A stretch of 64,000 bases of DNA from Puteibacter caeruleilacunae (GTDB lineage Bacteria > Bacteroidota > Bacteroidia > Bacteroidales > Prolixibacteraceae). The notes beneath the pieces were generated by a model that saw only the letters and a list, made by a program, of their open reading frames with translations, had not been told where the DNA came from and ran no database searches. Shown here one piece after another: positions 46,709-56,644 of this stretch (its first letter is position 1; the number at the start of each line of letters is the position of its first letter). A program made the position numbers and the translations under genes. Where the stretch lies: assembly GCA_005217565.1 (NCBI GenBank), contig SJCO01000003.1, forward strand, positions 124,001 through 188,000. The letters run 5' to 3'.

Positions 46709-49705
46709 CTATTCTTTATTATTTTCAGGCAACAATATAACCGCTGTCTGTTCACGACCATCCATAAATACCCTTATATCTTCATCATAGCGAACATGCT
46801 TGATAAACTGGGTTTCACTTATCATCTGTTCTTTCGCCAAGTAGTTTAATCTAACAAAGTTATCCTGGTTTTGAAATGGTATAGAATAGTAACCAACATT
46901 CATTGAGGTTACATTATGGAAAAAGTGAGATCCAAGAGAGGCATCCAATGGAAAATCCTTTAGTCCCATTTCAACAATAACTTTCGCTTTCGAAATCTGA
47001 GCCCACAGCACAGGAATACCAGTAAACGGATCACGCGTACCCCAGCGACCTGGACCAATTAGGATATACTCACGCCCCTCTTCTTCCATCTTCCTATTTA
47101 ATTCACCTATCTGGCTAGCCATTTCCTTGGTTCGCGTACGATCAAACTCATCAATATCAACATAGACTACATCGCGAATACCTGTGAGTTCACCATTTCC
47201 CATTCCTTTGTGAGACATCATGATCATTTCTTCGCGACTAAAGTCGTCAATATCAATCTCCACTTCTTCTTCACGTCGAATCAGTGGTTTAATCTGTAAT
47301 AGATAAAATGTTGGATAACCTCGCTCATCTTTAGTAAGATCAACTGCATACTCTATTTCAACAGGGGTACCCATAGCTTGCTTAAATATCTTCAGCAATA
47401 AGAAGATCGTTTCGGCCAACGGCACATAGTTATATTTTAGGATATCAGCAAAATCGATAACCCTAGGCCCCTTTATACTCAGACCAGGAATAAGCATGTC
47501 ATTCTCCATGTCGTATGTGGAGGTACAATGATCAAGACTACCATGCTTCTCGGCTTCTCTAATCCTCATCTTCACGATAGATGCTTGTTCTCCACCTTCT
47601 AATAAGTCAAGTTCTTTTTTAGAAAGATCAAGCGCATAAAAAGCTTTCTGACTATCCCTGATTTGATCTCCCAATGAACTGTGATTCAATTCGGGATACT
47701 TCGGACAAAAACGATATGATTTTTCACCTCCAACAACATACATTCCCAAACCTACTGCTGATACAGAGAAACCATCATCAGGTTTCATGTAGGAGAATGG
47801 ATAGTAGTTAAACGACTGAGCAACACCACTCAGATTTGGATAATAATAGTTCTCATACTGCTGCCCCACCAGCTCCTGAATAATCACTGCCATCTTCTCT
47901 TCCTCAACCTTATAATTAACTGCATCAAAATAAGATTGAGAGTATTTTGTAAAGATTGAAGCATACACCAGCTTCACTGCTGCCACAAGTTGCTTGAAAC
48001 GTTCATTCAGATCTTCATGATTGTTCGGCAATATATACGTTGAGTATACTCCCGCAAATGGTTGCAGCAATGAATCCTCAAATAAACCAGAAGATCTAAC
48101 TGCCAATGGCTTATCCATTCGCTCCAAATATTGAAATAACTTGGTCTCTAATTCAAGACTAAGCTGTGCTTCGCAAAATAATCGCTTCACATTTTCAAAG
48201 CTACGATCATGGTACAACTTCTCATAAAGGTCATTAATCTCGATGAATCGATCGAACTCAAGAGACCCAATGATTGATGTAGCAGGAATACGTACATTAA
48301 TATTTGGGATTATTTTCTTAAAATCAATATTCTCGATAAAGTTACTCAAGAAAGCCAATCCTCTACCTTTACCTCCCAGAGATCCTTTTCCCAGACGAAC
48401 AATAAATCGATCACCGGTAATAACCGAAGGATCAAATTTTATAATTCGTCCTCGTAGTTTCTTCTCTTTTACCCGTTCAAAAACGCGAAGGCACAACTTA
48501 CGTACATCCTGAGGATCACTAAAATCATCAACTTGATAAGGTAATAGTTGTTCGGCCATATTGATTTCCCCCCTTGCCATTAACCATGTTGAGAAATCAT
48601 TAGTTTTTCCGTGAAACAACAGCGTTTCAATAGGTACCCTACGAATCAAATCCTCAAATTCATTCAAACTACGTGCCTGATCAATAGGTTGCCCATAAAC
48701 ATTTCTGAATACAAAGTCTCCAAATCCCAACTTCTTAAAAATGAAATTGTGAATATCCATCGACAGACTTTCAGAATTCTTATTAATAAAATCGGCCCCT
48801 ACCATTTGAGCTCTTTCGGCATTTGAATTATCATGCGACTGCATTAGCAAAGGCACTGGGAAGCGCAAGACCTGCTTCACATATTTCAACAGTTCAACAC
48901 CTGCATCTTCATCCTCAATACCTTCTTTCGCAAACTTCACATCTGAAATAACGCAAAGTAGATAGTCTTTATATTTTTTGATGACATCAACTGCATCTTC
49001 ATAGGTACTAACCAACAAAACCTTAGGACGTGCGCGCATCTTCAGGATCATATGCAGTTCATCATTCGATTCATCTGACACAAGATTTTGCGTCTGCGTC
49101 ATCACACTTGTTATGAGCAGGGGGAGGTATCGGGAATAATACTTTACTGAATCTTCAACAAGAAGTATCACCCGCACATTTCCCAATTTGGTATCTCTTG
49201 CAACATTCTTCTTGTCCTCGATATACTTGATCATTGCTAAGAAAACGGTTGAATTACCGTTCCATACAAATACACGATCAATAGCATTAATAGGCTCAGC
49301 AGCACGAGTAAAATAGGCCAAGTCACTATTGTTATTCACCAATAACAGAATTGGCAATCTGGCTTTCATTTCATGTATCGCTTCCGCTGTCTGCAATGGC
49401 ATTTGTTTGTCAACACCTGCCATAATAATCACCATGTCAAAGTGCTTAGTATTCAATATTGACAAAGCCTCTTCCTGTGAGTTCACGCTTGTAAATCGAG
49501 GAGCAGAATAAAGATTCAACTGCAAATATTCTCCGAAAATTTTATCTGAGAATTGTCCTTCCCGCACTATGGTATAGGAATCGTACAATGTAGCCACCAA
49601 CAAAATCTCTTTAACCTTCGATGGCATCAACTCCTGAAATATATCTCGATCGCCTTTACGGCGCTTATAAATCGATGACAGATTTACCTCTTCAAAATGA
49701 TTCAT
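46709..49705 (-). CDS. PEP synthase/pyruvate phosphate dikinase-like ATP-grasp protein with N-terminal receiver-like domains
   Basis: The 998-residue protein has two receiver-like segments: about 30-150 (KEILLVATLYDSYTIVREG, VIIMAGVD) and about 175-330 (VRVILLVEDSVKYYSRYL, LLCVISDVKFAKEG). After a helical linker comes the PPDK/PEP synthase N-terminal ATP-grasp domain (about 430-830), with LGGKGRGLAFLSNF, the arginine motif PLAVRSSGLFEDSLLQPFAGVYSTY and VEIEYAVDLTKD. The swivelling phosphohistidine domain and PEP-binding barrel of true PEP synthase are absent; the remaining C-terminal part (EYILIGPGRWGTRD) is of unknown role. It is widespread-looking but unassigned; a signal-responsive phosphotransferase is a guess. 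It is monocistronic. Confidence 0.8.
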   Translation of the reverse strand: MNHFEEVNLSSIYKRRKGDRDIFQELMPSKVKEILLVATLYDSYTIVREGQFSDKIFGEYLQLNLYSAPRFTSVNSQEEALSILNTKHFDMVIIMAGVDKQMPLQTAEAIHEMKARLPILLLVNNNSDLAYFTRAAEPINAIDRVFVWNGNSTVFLAMIKYIEDKKNVARDTKLGNVRVILLVEDSVKYYSRYLPLLITSVMTQTQNLVSDESNDELHMILKMRARPKVLLVSTYEDAVDVIKKYKDYLLCVISDVKFAKEGIEDEDAGVELLKYVKQVLRFPVPLLMQSHDNSNAERAQMVGADFINKNSESLSMDIHNFIFKKLGFGDFVFRNVYGQPIDQARSLNEFEDLIRRVPIETLLFHGKTNDFSTWLMARGEINMAEQLLPYQVDDFSDPQDVRKLCLRVFERVKEKKLRGRIIKFDPSVITGDRFIVRLGKGSLGGKGRGLAFLSNFIENIDFKKIIPNINVRIPATSIIGSLEFDRFIEINDLYEKLYHDRSFENVKRLFCEAQLSLELETKLFQYLERMDKPLAVRSSGLFEDSLLQPFAGVYSTYILPNNHEDLNERFKQLVAAVKLVYASIFTKYSQSYFDAVNYKVEEEKMAVIIQELVGQQYENYYYPNLSGVAQSFNYYPFSYMKPDDGFSVSAVGLGMYVVGGEKSYRFCPKYPELNHSSLGDQIRDSQKAFYALDLSKKELDLLEGGEQASIVKMRIREAEKHGSLDHCTSTYDMENDMLIPGLSIKGPRVIDFADILKYNYVPLAETIFLLLKIFKQAMGTPVEIEYAVDLTKDERGYPTFYLLQIKPLIRREEEVEIDIDDFSREEMIMMSHKGMGNGELTGIRDVVYVDIDEFDRTRTKEMASQIGELNRKMEEEGREYILIGPGRWGTRDPFTGIPVLWAQISKAKVIVEMGLKDFPLDASLGSHFFHNVTSMNVGYYSIPFQNQDNFVRLNYLAKEQMISETQFIKHVRYDEDIRVFMDGREQTAVILLPENNKE

Positions 49706-49904
49706 AAATCAGCATATTTGGTATTTCGCGTAAAGTAGGAAATTTTTAGATCAAATAACAGGAAATATGTTTTGAAACAAAAAGTCATTCGAGTATTTCC
49801 ATTACCACTTTAGCTAACACAAAAACCAGCTTATCGGAAAAACCTCCTCCTTTTCCTCTCTTCACACTTTATTTGTAGCAAATTAAATTTTAAATTTATC
49901 GACT

Positions 49905-51740
49905 ATGAAAACAACACTAACATTTTTCCTTTTCACTCTTTTACTCATACAACAAGCAATTGCCAAAGATATACCTGACATACCGGAGGTTCCATGGAGA
50001 GCTATTGTAGAAAGTCGTGAAACAAACAGTTCAATAAGGTGGAATGGGAACGTATCTGTTTTATTATGGGGGAATTATTCTGAGGAAGATTCCATTGCTG
50101 TAAGTAAGTCTATTACCCAACTAAATGACTTGCTGGAAACGGTTAAGTTCTGCCTAAACGAAGACCACCAGTCTAAAATGATGATTTACTTTCTTGATGA
50201 GTCCAATAAAAATAAATTCTGGAATATAATTCCTCTACGAGGCGAAGCCTCAACTTGGCATTACCACATAAAGAGTGATAGCGTCAAAACATTTTCCATT
50301 GGCTTAGATAGAAATAAAATCCCAGAAGCCAGCAAAGTCAATTTTATTACCAACAACCTGGCATTTGCGCTTTTCCCCTGCTATTGGAATGACACCCAAT
50401 ACACCTATGATGATACAACAAAGCCTTCCGAACAAAGTATTTTTAGATCAGAATCAATAGATGATCGACAAGCACTTTTTTTTGAACCGCTTCATGAATT
50501 TGATAAAAAACTTCTTCATGAGCTTTACTCTCAGCAGTACGATGAAAAGTTCATATATGCCGACAAAGAATATGGGACAATCATTCCCTATTGGATTAAA
50601 AAAAATGCCATCTATTATCTACTCATTCCTTATGGTTTAGTGCTGTTGTTGCTAATTCCTGTTGTAGTTTATGTACACCGACTATTGAAGAAACGCAATC
50701 TCAATCACTGGTTTCATTTTAATATCATAGCAATAGTGTCAATACTCTTACTCACACTCCCATCATTCCTTCTTTATCATCTAAACCTATCACTAAGCTT
50801 TAACCGGATCTTATATATTAGAAGTATAGACTGGACTATAACCTTTCTCGCAGCCCCCATTATCGGTATTCCAACCGTTAATCTATTTAGAGCCATAGAA
50901 TTGATCATCAAGAAATACACAGAACGGAGATACCTTAAGACAGTATTGATTTTCCTTTCAACCGCGCTTATTCCATCGATATCTGTTGCTTGTTTCCTCC
51001 ATTTTGCCATGTACGATTCAGCCCCTTTCAAAAGAGAAGAAGCTCAAGTGATTGGCTATATCCTACTATTTTGCTTTTTAGTTGCAGTATTTCGTACATT
51101 AATAAGCTACTTTACTTTCAAGGAGAAAGACCTAATTCTTGAATCAGAACGAAAACTCTCCAGTCTTAGAGAGCTAAAAACAAAGGCTGAATTAAACGCA
51201 TTGCATTCAAAGATTAATCCACATTTCCTATACAACTCCCTCAACTCAATCGCAGGATTAGCACATATGAATGCAGATAAAACTGAACACATGGCATTAT
51301 CGCTGTCGAAATTGTTTAGATACTCGATCAATAAGGAGCAATCAGACTGGACAACCTTCCAGGAAGAACTTGATATGGTAAAAATATACCTTGATGTAGA
51401 GATTGTGCGATTTAGTGATCGTTTATCTTATCATGTTGATATCCCTGCACATCTGCTTCAACACAGAATCCCGCGTTTTATCATTCAGCCATTGGTTGAA
51501 AATGCAGTAAAACACGGTATTTCAAAATCTATAAAAGGAGGAGAGATACACATAAAAATCTATAAAGAAGAAGACCAAGTAGTTATCGCAGTAGAAGATA
51601 ATGGTCCTGCTTTCCCTTCCGATATAGCCCCCGGATTTGGAATACAAAGTATTTACGATAAATTAGATATCCTCTTTGATGGAAATTTTGAGCTTAGCTT
51701 TTTAAATATTCCTCAGAAACATGTACGCATAAAGTTCTAA
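49905..51740 (+). CDS. LytS/YpdA-type membrane sensor histidine kinase
   Basis: The 611-residue protein has a signal peptide (1-20), a periplasmic domain of about 210 residues with no fold I recognise, five or so TMs (about 240-260, 275-297, 310-328, 348-368, 380-402), a short coiled linker and the LytS-type kinase core: INPHFLYNSLNS with phospho-acceptor His440, then an HATPase domain with IPRFIIQPLVENAVKHGI and VEDNGPAF. The last Gly-rich box (GFGIQSIYDKL) is present. The partner regulator gene starts 2 bp after the stop. The ligand is unknown. Confidence 0.92.
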   Translation: MKTTLTFFLFTLLLIQQAIAKDIPDIPEVPWRAIVESRETNSSIRWNGNVSVLLWGNYSEEDSIAVSKSITQLNDLLETVKFCLNEDHQSKMMIYFLDESNKNKFWNIIPLRGEASTWHYHIKSDSVKTFSIGLDRNKIPEASKVNFITNNLAFALFPCYWNDTQYTYDDTTKPSEQSIFRSESIDDRQALFFEPLHEFDKKLLHELYSQQYDEKFIYADKEYGTIIPYWIKKNAIYYLLIPYGLVLLLLIPVVVYVHRLLKKRNLNHWFHFNIIAIVSILLLTLPSFLLYHLNLSLSFNRILYIRSIDWTITFLAAPIIGIPTVNLFRAIELIIKKYTERRYLKTVLIFLSTALIPSISVACFLHFAMYDSAPFKREEAQVIGYILLFCFLVAVFRTLISYFTFKEKDLILESERKLSSLRELKTKAELNALHSKINPHFLYNSLNSIAGLAHMNADKTEHMALSLSKLFRYSINKEQSDWTTFQEELDMVKIYLDVEIVRFSDRLSYHVDIPAHLLQHRIPRFIIQPLVENAVKHGISKSIKGGEIHIKIYKEEDQVVIAVEDNGPAFPSDIAPGFGIQSIYDKLDILFDGNFELSFLNIPQKHVRIKF

Positions 51741-51742
51741 CA

Positions 51743-52501
51743 ATGACAACATATAAAACACTAATCATAGACGATGAGAAAATTGCAAGGGCCCGCTTAA
51801 CCAGACTCTTAGACAGTTATTCATCAACATTTCATATCATAGGAGAGGCCTCCAATGGAGATGAAGCCTTAGAAATGATTAAAAATTTACAACCTGATCT
51901 TATCTTTTTGGATGTTCAAATGCCAGGCAGAACAGGATTTGAAGTATTGCAAGAACTAACCACCTTCCCCATTGTAGTTTTTTGCACTGCTTATGAAGAG
52001 TATGCTTTACAGGCATTCAATACCCTTGCGTTAGACTACCTGGTAAAACCTGTCGATAAAGATAGATTAGAATTAACAGTTGACAAGTTAAACAGGATGA
52101 GCCCTAAGAACATTACCCCGCAACTTGATGAGCTAATCAACTTAGTACAGCTCAAACAAAAGAAAGTGATTCATTCTATTCCCCATAAAGTCGGAGATCG
52201 TGTAATATTGGTGAAACCAGAAATGATTACCCATTTTGAGGCCAATGAGAAGTATGTAGATTTTTACACAACCAATGGTAAGAAATATATGACAGAGTTA
52301 AGTTTGAAAAAACTAGAGGATGGATTACCCGACAACTTTAAACGTGTTCACAGGGGTATTGTTGTCAATACTGATCATATCAGAGAATACAGGAAGTATT
52401 TTAGGGGGAAGTATATCCTGGTCATGAATGATATTCATCAAACAAGAATTGAAACAGGCAGATCGTATAGCGAAGAAATAAAGCAGTTAATAGAAGTATA
52501 G
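51743..52501 (+). CDS. LytTR-family response regulator
   Basis: The 252-residue protein has a receiver domain (about 4-122; acidic DDE, LIFLDVQMPGRTG, VKPVDK) and a C-terminal LytTR DNA-binding domain (about 150-250; VGDRVILVKPEMITHFEANEKYVDFYT, FKRVHRGIVVNTDHI). It is the cognate partner of the kinase immediately upstream. LytTR regulators bind paired direct repeats; I have not identified targets. A bidirectional terminator follows. Confidence 0.95.
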   Translation: MTTYKTLIIDDEKIARARLTRLLDSYSSTFHIIGEASNGDEALEMIKNLQPDLIFLDVQMPGRTGFEVLQELTTFPIVVFCTAYEEYALQAFNTLALDYLVKPVDKDRLELTVDKLNRMSPKNITPQLDELINLVQLKQKKVIHSIPHKVGDRVILVKPEMITHFEANEKYVDFYTTNGKKYMTELSLKKLEDGLPDNFKRVHRGIVVNTDHIREYRKYFRGKYILVMNDIHQTRIETGRSYSEEIKQLIEV

Positions 52502-52507
52502 AGCAAA

Positions 52508-52537
52508 AAAAAGGAGACCTGAAAAGTCTCCTTTTTA
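52508..52537. terminator. Bidirectional terminator between lytTR gene and korB
   Basis: AAAAAGGAGAC (52508-52518) pairs perfectly with GTCTCCTTTTT (52526-52536) and serves both converging units. Confidence 0.92.
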
Positions 52538-52558
52538 TATATATCATTTACCGATTGC

Positions 52559-53584
52559 TTATTCAACAACCCAGGTATCTCCACTATTAAGTAGATCATC
52601 CATATTCTTGATCTTACTTTCAGCTTGAACATTCTCAATCTGCTTCACCATCATTTCGTCATACACATCAGTCTTAACTGCTCTAATTACTCCCATTGCA
52701 ACAGGGAATTCAGGAAGACTCATGTTGATCAATGCCATGTGAACTGCTCTTGAAGGTTCGTGAGCGTCATGTATCATGATATCATCGATAGTATAACCAT
52801 CTTTTCCTAGCTCAACAACTTTCAAGTGACCATGTTCCCAAACAATACCTTTTTCGTTTTCTTTTCCAAATAACATTGGCTTGCCATGAACAAGGTGTAG
52901 TTGATTGTCAGCTCTTGTCTTAGGATTTGAGATTTCAGCGTGTACACCTTCGTTAAAGATCACACAATTCTGCAATACCTCAACAACAGAAGTACCTTCA
53001 TGCTTAGCAGCTTCCTCACATACTTCCTGACAAAGCTTCACATTGTTATCAATTGCTCTTGCAAAGAATGTACCTCTTGAACCTAATACTAACTGTCCAG
53101 GAATAAAAGGATCCTCGATAGTACCAAATGGCGATGTTTTAGTTACAAAACCACGATCAGTTGTAGGAGAATACTGTCCTTTAGTCAAACCATAAATCTT
53201 GTTATTAAATAAGATAAGGTTAAGGTCAATATTTCTTCTGATAGTATGAATAAAGTGGTTACCACCAATTGCTAAAGCGTCACCATCACCTGAAATTTGC
53301 CATACACTTAGTTCTGGATTTGCACACTTAACACCTGAAGCAATTGCTGCTGCACGTCCGTGAATTGTGTGGAATCCATAAGTACTCATATAGTATGGAA
53401 AACGTGATGAACATCCAATACCTGAGATAACAGCATAATCCTCGTGCTTCTTTCCAAGACCGGCCATTGCTTTTTGAATAGCAGCCATAATAGCATGGTC
53501 ACCACAACCAGGACACCATCTTACCTCGTTACTACTTTTAAAATCTTTAGGAGTATATACTAATTGATCTTCCATAACTAACAT
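52559..53584 (-). CDS. korB: 2-oxoglutarate (2-oxoacid):ferredoxin oxidoreductase, beta subunit
   Basis: The 341-residue thiamine-diphosphate subunit shows RWCPGCGDHAIMAA at the N-terminus and the ThDP/Mg motif GDGDALAIGGNHFIHTIRRN with NNKIYGLTKGQ. With the alpha subunit it reversibly converts a 2-oxoacid and CoA into acyl-CoA, CO2 and reduced ferredoxin. KorA/KorB are the closest family by layout, although other 2-oxoacids cannot be excluded. The start is given at the ATG directly after the korA stop; an ATG three codons later (53575) is equally plausible. No separate ferredoxin-like subunit genes adjoin. Confidence 0.93.
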   Translation of the reverse strand: MLVMEDQLVYTPKDFKSSNEVRWCPGCGDHAIMAAIQKAMAGLGKKHEDYAVISGIGCSSRFPYYMSTYGFHTIHGRAAAIASGVKCANPELSVWQISGDGDALAIGGNHFIHTIRRNIDLNLILFNNKIYGLTKGQYSPTTDRGFVTKTSPFGTIEDPFIPGQLVLGSRGTFFARAIDNNVKLCQEVCEEAAKHEGTSVVEVLQNCVIFNEGVHAEISNPKTRADNQLHLVHGKPMLFGKENEKGIVWEHGHLKVVELGKDGYTIDDIMIHDAHEPSRAVHMALINMSLPEFPVAMGVIRAVKTDVYDEMMVKQIENVQAESKIKNMDDLLNSGDTWVVE

Positions 53585-53586
53585 AA

Positions 53587-55428
53587 CTAGTTCTCAAGTA
53601 TTTCGTTTACATTATCCTTAATCTCATGCACCTCAAATGGGATACCCTTCACCTTGTTGTGCTGTAAATAGCTAAACTGAGGTAATTTATCTCTCAAGTA
53701 ACTAGCAAACTGTCCAAGGTTAAGTTCGCATACCACAATCTTCTTAAACTTGCTGAATACCTCTTCAGTATTCTTTGGTAGAGGATTGATATAATTAAAG
53801 TGTGCAAGACTAACGCTCTTTCCTTCTTCTCTCAACTGACGAACTGCAGTTACAAGGTGTCCGTAAGTTCCACCCCATCCTACTACCAATACATCAGCTT
53901 CTTCGTCGCCATAGACCTCCAAATCAGGAACCATTTCAACAACACGAGCTACTTTCTCGGCTCTGATATTAACCATCTTCTGGTGATTCTCGAAATCGTG
54001 ACTCACTGATCCGTTAATATCTTTCTCTAATCCACCAATACGGTGCTGGAAACCTGGCATTCCTGGGAAAGCCCACTCACGTGCAAGAATATCTTCGTCG
54101 CGTGCAAATGCCTTAAATTTCTCTGGATCCTTAGCGATTCGTGGAGTAATTACTGGCATATCTTTCATTGCCGGAATCTTCCAAGGCTCGCTACCATTAG
54201 CTAAGAAACCGTCTGTTAATAAAATAACAGGAACCATTCTTTCTAATGCAATCTTCGCTGCCTCAAAAGCATACTGGAAACAGTCAGATGGAGTTCCTGC
54301 TGCCATTACAACACATGGACTCTCACCATTACGACCATATAACGCCTGCATTAAGTCAGCTTGCTCAGTTTTAGTAGGAAGACCTGTAGATGGACCTCCA
54401 CGCTGAACATTTACGATAACGATAGGAAGCTCAGCCATAATCGCAAGACCAATAGCCTCAGATTTTAGGGCCAAACCAGGACCTGAAGTAGAAGTCACTG
54501 CTAGATCACCTGCAAATGATGCACCAATAGCAGTACAAATACCTGCAATCTCATCCTCTGCCTGGAACGCCTTAACACCAAGATCTTTTCTTGCTGAAAG
54601 TGCTTGTAAAACTTCAGTTGCAGGAGTAATAGGATAAGAACCTAAAAACAACTCTCTACCCGACTTCTCAGCTGCAGCTAATAGTCCCCATGCAGTTGCC
54701 ATGTTACCGTTAATATTGCGGTATGTACCTTTCTCTATTTTCGCTTTATCGACAATAAAACGAGGAGCAGTTGCCTGTACATTCATTCCATAATTAAAAC
54801 CTGCTTTCAACACGCGAATGTTAGCATCAACGATGATAGGTTTCTTACGGAATTTTGTTTGGATAAAGCTCTCAACGTGCTCTAATGTGCGGTCGAACAC
54901 CCAGCAAATCAATCCCAAAGTAAACATGTTTTTACTTCGAAGGATACTCTTATTGTCAAGATCTAGCTCCTTTAATGCTTCCCTTGTTAGGGTAGTTACA
55001 GGAACAGATACAATATGATAATCCTGAAGATTAAGCTCCTCAACAGGATCATTTGTTTTATAACCTGCTTTGGTTAGGTTACGTTCTGTAAAACTATCAC
55101 GATCAAAGATGATAGTACCACCCGGTTTCACATACTTCTTATGTGCTTTGATAGCTGCTGGATTCATAGCAACCAGTACATCTGCCTGGTCCCCTGGAGT
55201 ATTAACTTTTCCATTTCCAAAATTAACCTGAAAACCAGATACTCCTCCAATTGATCCTTGTGGTGCTCTAATTTCCGATGGGTAATCTGGGAATGTTGAG
55301 ATATCATTTCCCTCCAATGCCAGCGTATCGGAGAAGAGTGTTCCTGTTAACTGCATTCCGTCACCGGAGTCACCAGAAAACCTTACTACTACTTCTTCCC
55401 TTTCAACAACTTTTGCTTCTTTTGCCAT
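53587..55428 (-). CDS. korA: 2-oxoglutarate (2-oxoacid):ferredoxin oxidoreductase, fused gamma-alpha subunit
   Basis: The 613-residue protein joins a gamma domain (about 12-195; VVRFSGDSGDGMQLTG, NPAAIKAHKKYVKPGGTIIFD) to the alpha pyrimidine-binding domain (about 220-440; FLGSYPITPATEVLQAL, EDEIAGICTAIGASFAG, TSTSGPGLALKSEAIGLA) and a C-terminal transketolase-like domain. The fused form of about 600 residues is standard in Bacteroidota. It is first in a two-gene operon and 2 bp upstream of korB. It is divergent from the carbonic anhydrase gene across 251 bp. Confidence 0.95.
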   Translation of the reverse strand: MAKEAKVVEREEVVVRFSGDSGDGMQLTGTLFSDTLALEGNDISTFPDYPSEIRAPQGSIGGVSGFQVNFGNGKVNTPGDQADVLVAMNPAAIKAHKKYVKPGGTIIFDRDSFTERNLTKAGYKTNDPVEELNLQDYHIVSVPVTTLTREALKELDLDNKSILRSKNMFTLGLICWVFDRTLEHVESFIQTKFRKKPIIVDANIRVLKAGFNYGMNVQATAPRFIVDKAKIEKGTYRNINGNMATAWGLLAAAEKSGRELFLGSYPITPATEVLQALSARKDLGVKAFQAEDEIAGICTAIGASFAGDLAVTSTSGPGLALKSEAIGLAIMAELPIVIVNVQRGGPSTGLPTKTEQADLMQALYGRNGESPCVVMAAGTPSDCFQYAFEAAKIALERMVPVILLTDGFLANGSEPWKIPAMKDMPVITPRIAKDPEKFKAFARDEDILAREWAFPGMPGFQHRIGGLEKDINGSVSHDFENHQKMVNIRAEKVARVVEMVPDLEVYGDEEADVLVVGWGGTYGHLVTAVRQLREEGKSVSLAHFNYINPLPKNTEEVFSKFKKIVVCELNLGQFASYLRDKLPQFSYLQHNKVKGIPFEVHEIKDNVNEILEN

Positions 55429-55647
55429 AATTTTATATCAAATTCTGTTTGTTGGTTGGTTCTAACAATTTTTAAGCTGCTACAACGCAAAATTAAAATT
55501 TACAAAGCTGAATGCCTCACAAAACGTCAAATTATTAGGCTGTAATTTCACTGATTTTTCTCAACGATAAAAGTCAGCTTTTGCTCTCGCGAATAGAATC
55601 AATGACAAATATCACATTTTACAATTACTTATCTGTCAGGTTTGTCC

Positions 55648-55655
55648 TATCTTTG
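55648..55655 (+). promoter_or_regulatory. Bacteroidota-type -7 box before the carbonic anhydrase gene
   Basis: TATCTTTG lies 25 bp before the ATG, giving a leader of about 18 nt. Confidence 0.6.
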
Positions 55656-55679
55656 CCCTCAAATTAAATAAAAATTAAC

Positions 55680-56192
55680 ATGGCTTTAATACTTCCATTA
55701 AACGATAAAGAGCCACAGATCGGCGAGAACTGTTTTCTTGCCGAAAATTCAACAATTGTTGGTGACGTGGTGATGGGCAAAGACTGTAGTGTATGGTTTG
55801 GTGCTGTTCTAAGAGGAGATGTTCATTATATAAAGATTGGTGAGAATGTCAATATCCAGGACAATGCAGTTATTCATGCAACGTATAAAAAGTCTCCTAC
55901 CAATATAGGTAATAACGTATCAATAGCACACGGAGCAATAGTGCATGGTTGTACGATAAAGGATAATGTTTTGATTGGAATGAATGCGGTTGTGCTTGAT
56001 GATGCAATTGTTGAAAGTAATTCAATCATTGCTGCAGGGGCAGTGGTAACCAAGGGAACCGTTGTTGAATCCGGTAGCGTTTATGCCGGATCACCTGCAA
56101 AGAAGATTAAAGAGATTAGCCCGGAACTATTGGAGGGTGAAATCAACCGGATTGCCAATTCATATTCGATGTATGCCAGTTGGTATAAATAA
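55680..56192 (+). CDS. Gamma-carbonic anhydrase-like hexapeptide-repeat protein (YrdA/CaiE group)
   Basis: The 170-residue protein consists of left-handed beta-helix hexapeptide repeats (about 15-145; CSVWFGAVLRGDVHYIKIGENVNIQDNAVIH) and a C-terminal helix. Three histidines in the positions of the zinc ligands of gamma-class carbonic anhydrases are present: H66 (AVIHAT), H84 and H89 (SIAHGAIVHGC). The protein would be a trimer in the cytoplasm. Whether it hydrates CO2 is uncertain, as many of this group show no such activity. Its position opposite korAB, which consumes or releases CO2, may be meaningful but is only suggestive. Confidence 0.9.
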   Translation: MALILPLNDKEPQIGENCFLAENSTIVGDVVMGKDCSVWFGAVLRGDVHYIKIGENVNIQDNAVIHATYKKSPTNIGNNVSIAHGAIVHGCTIKDNVLIGMNAVVLDDAIVESNSIIAAGAVVTKGTVVESGSVYAGSPAKKIKEISPELLEGEINRIANSYSMYASWYK

Positions 56193-56198
56193 AGACAT

Positions 56199-56232
56199 AA
56201 AAAAAGTCGGCTCTTTTGAGTCGACTTTTTTT
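56199..56232. terminator. Bidirectional terminator after the carbonic anhydrase gene
   Basis: AAAAAAGTCGGCTC and GAGTCGACTTTTTT pair with one mismatch around a TTTT loop, between two converging genes. Confidence 0.88.
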
Positions 56233-56251
56233 ACCTACAACTAAAATATCA

Positions 56252-56644
56252 TTAATAACTACGTCTGTAGTTGCTTCTTCTATCGTTGTCTCTTCCGAAA
56301 TCTCTTCTATCATTATCTCGTCTAGAGAAATCTCGTCTGTCGTTGTTATCTCTACGGAAGTTACCACCACCACCTCTACGTTGTTGTTGGGTGTTATTAC
56401 TTCTTCGGTCTTCTGATTCACGAACTACCATGGTTCTACCTTCAACATCAGCACCATTTAGTTCAGCTACAGCACGACGGGCTTCATTATCTTCAGCCAT
56501 TTCGATGAATCCATAACCTTTGCTACGACCACTCTCGCGATCAGTAATTACTTTTGCAGAATTAACTACACCATACTCTTCAAAAATTTCCTTTAAATCT
56601 TCTCCTGTGATAGTATAAAGAAGATTTCCTACATAAATATTCAT
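56252..56644 (-). CDS. RRM-type RNA-binding protein with Arg/Asp-rich tail
   Basis: The 130-residue protein carries one RNA recognition motif (about 1-80) with RNP2 (IYVGNL) and RNP1 (SKGYGFIEM). A tail of about 50 residues follows, rich in Arg, Asp, Asn and Gly (GGGGNFRRDNNDRRDFSRR and repeats of RRD). Single-RRM proteins of this kind are numerous in Bacteroidota, where some act as global RNA regulators in place of Hfq. The low-complexity tail suggests further RNA or protein contacts. It is monocistronic and ends at a shared terminator. Confidence 0.92.
   Translation of the reverse strand: MNIYVGNLLYTITGEDLKEIFEEYGVVNSAKVITDRESGRSKGYGFIEMAEDNEARRAVAELNGADVEGRTMVVRESEDRRSNNTQQQRRGGGGNFRRDNNDRRDFSRRDNDRRDFGRDNDRRSNYRRSY

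Noticed and set aside
46709-49705. Genuine phosphoenolpyruvate synthase
   Set aside because: The phosphohistidine swivelling domain and the PEP/pyruvate barrel are absent, so the gene symbol was not assigned.
56143-56516. Additional frames over the RRM gene, Thr/Val/Glu-rich or Leu/Ser-rich
   Set aside because: Their composition comes from the repetitive Arg/Asp codons of the RRM protein's tail read in other frames; no family features.
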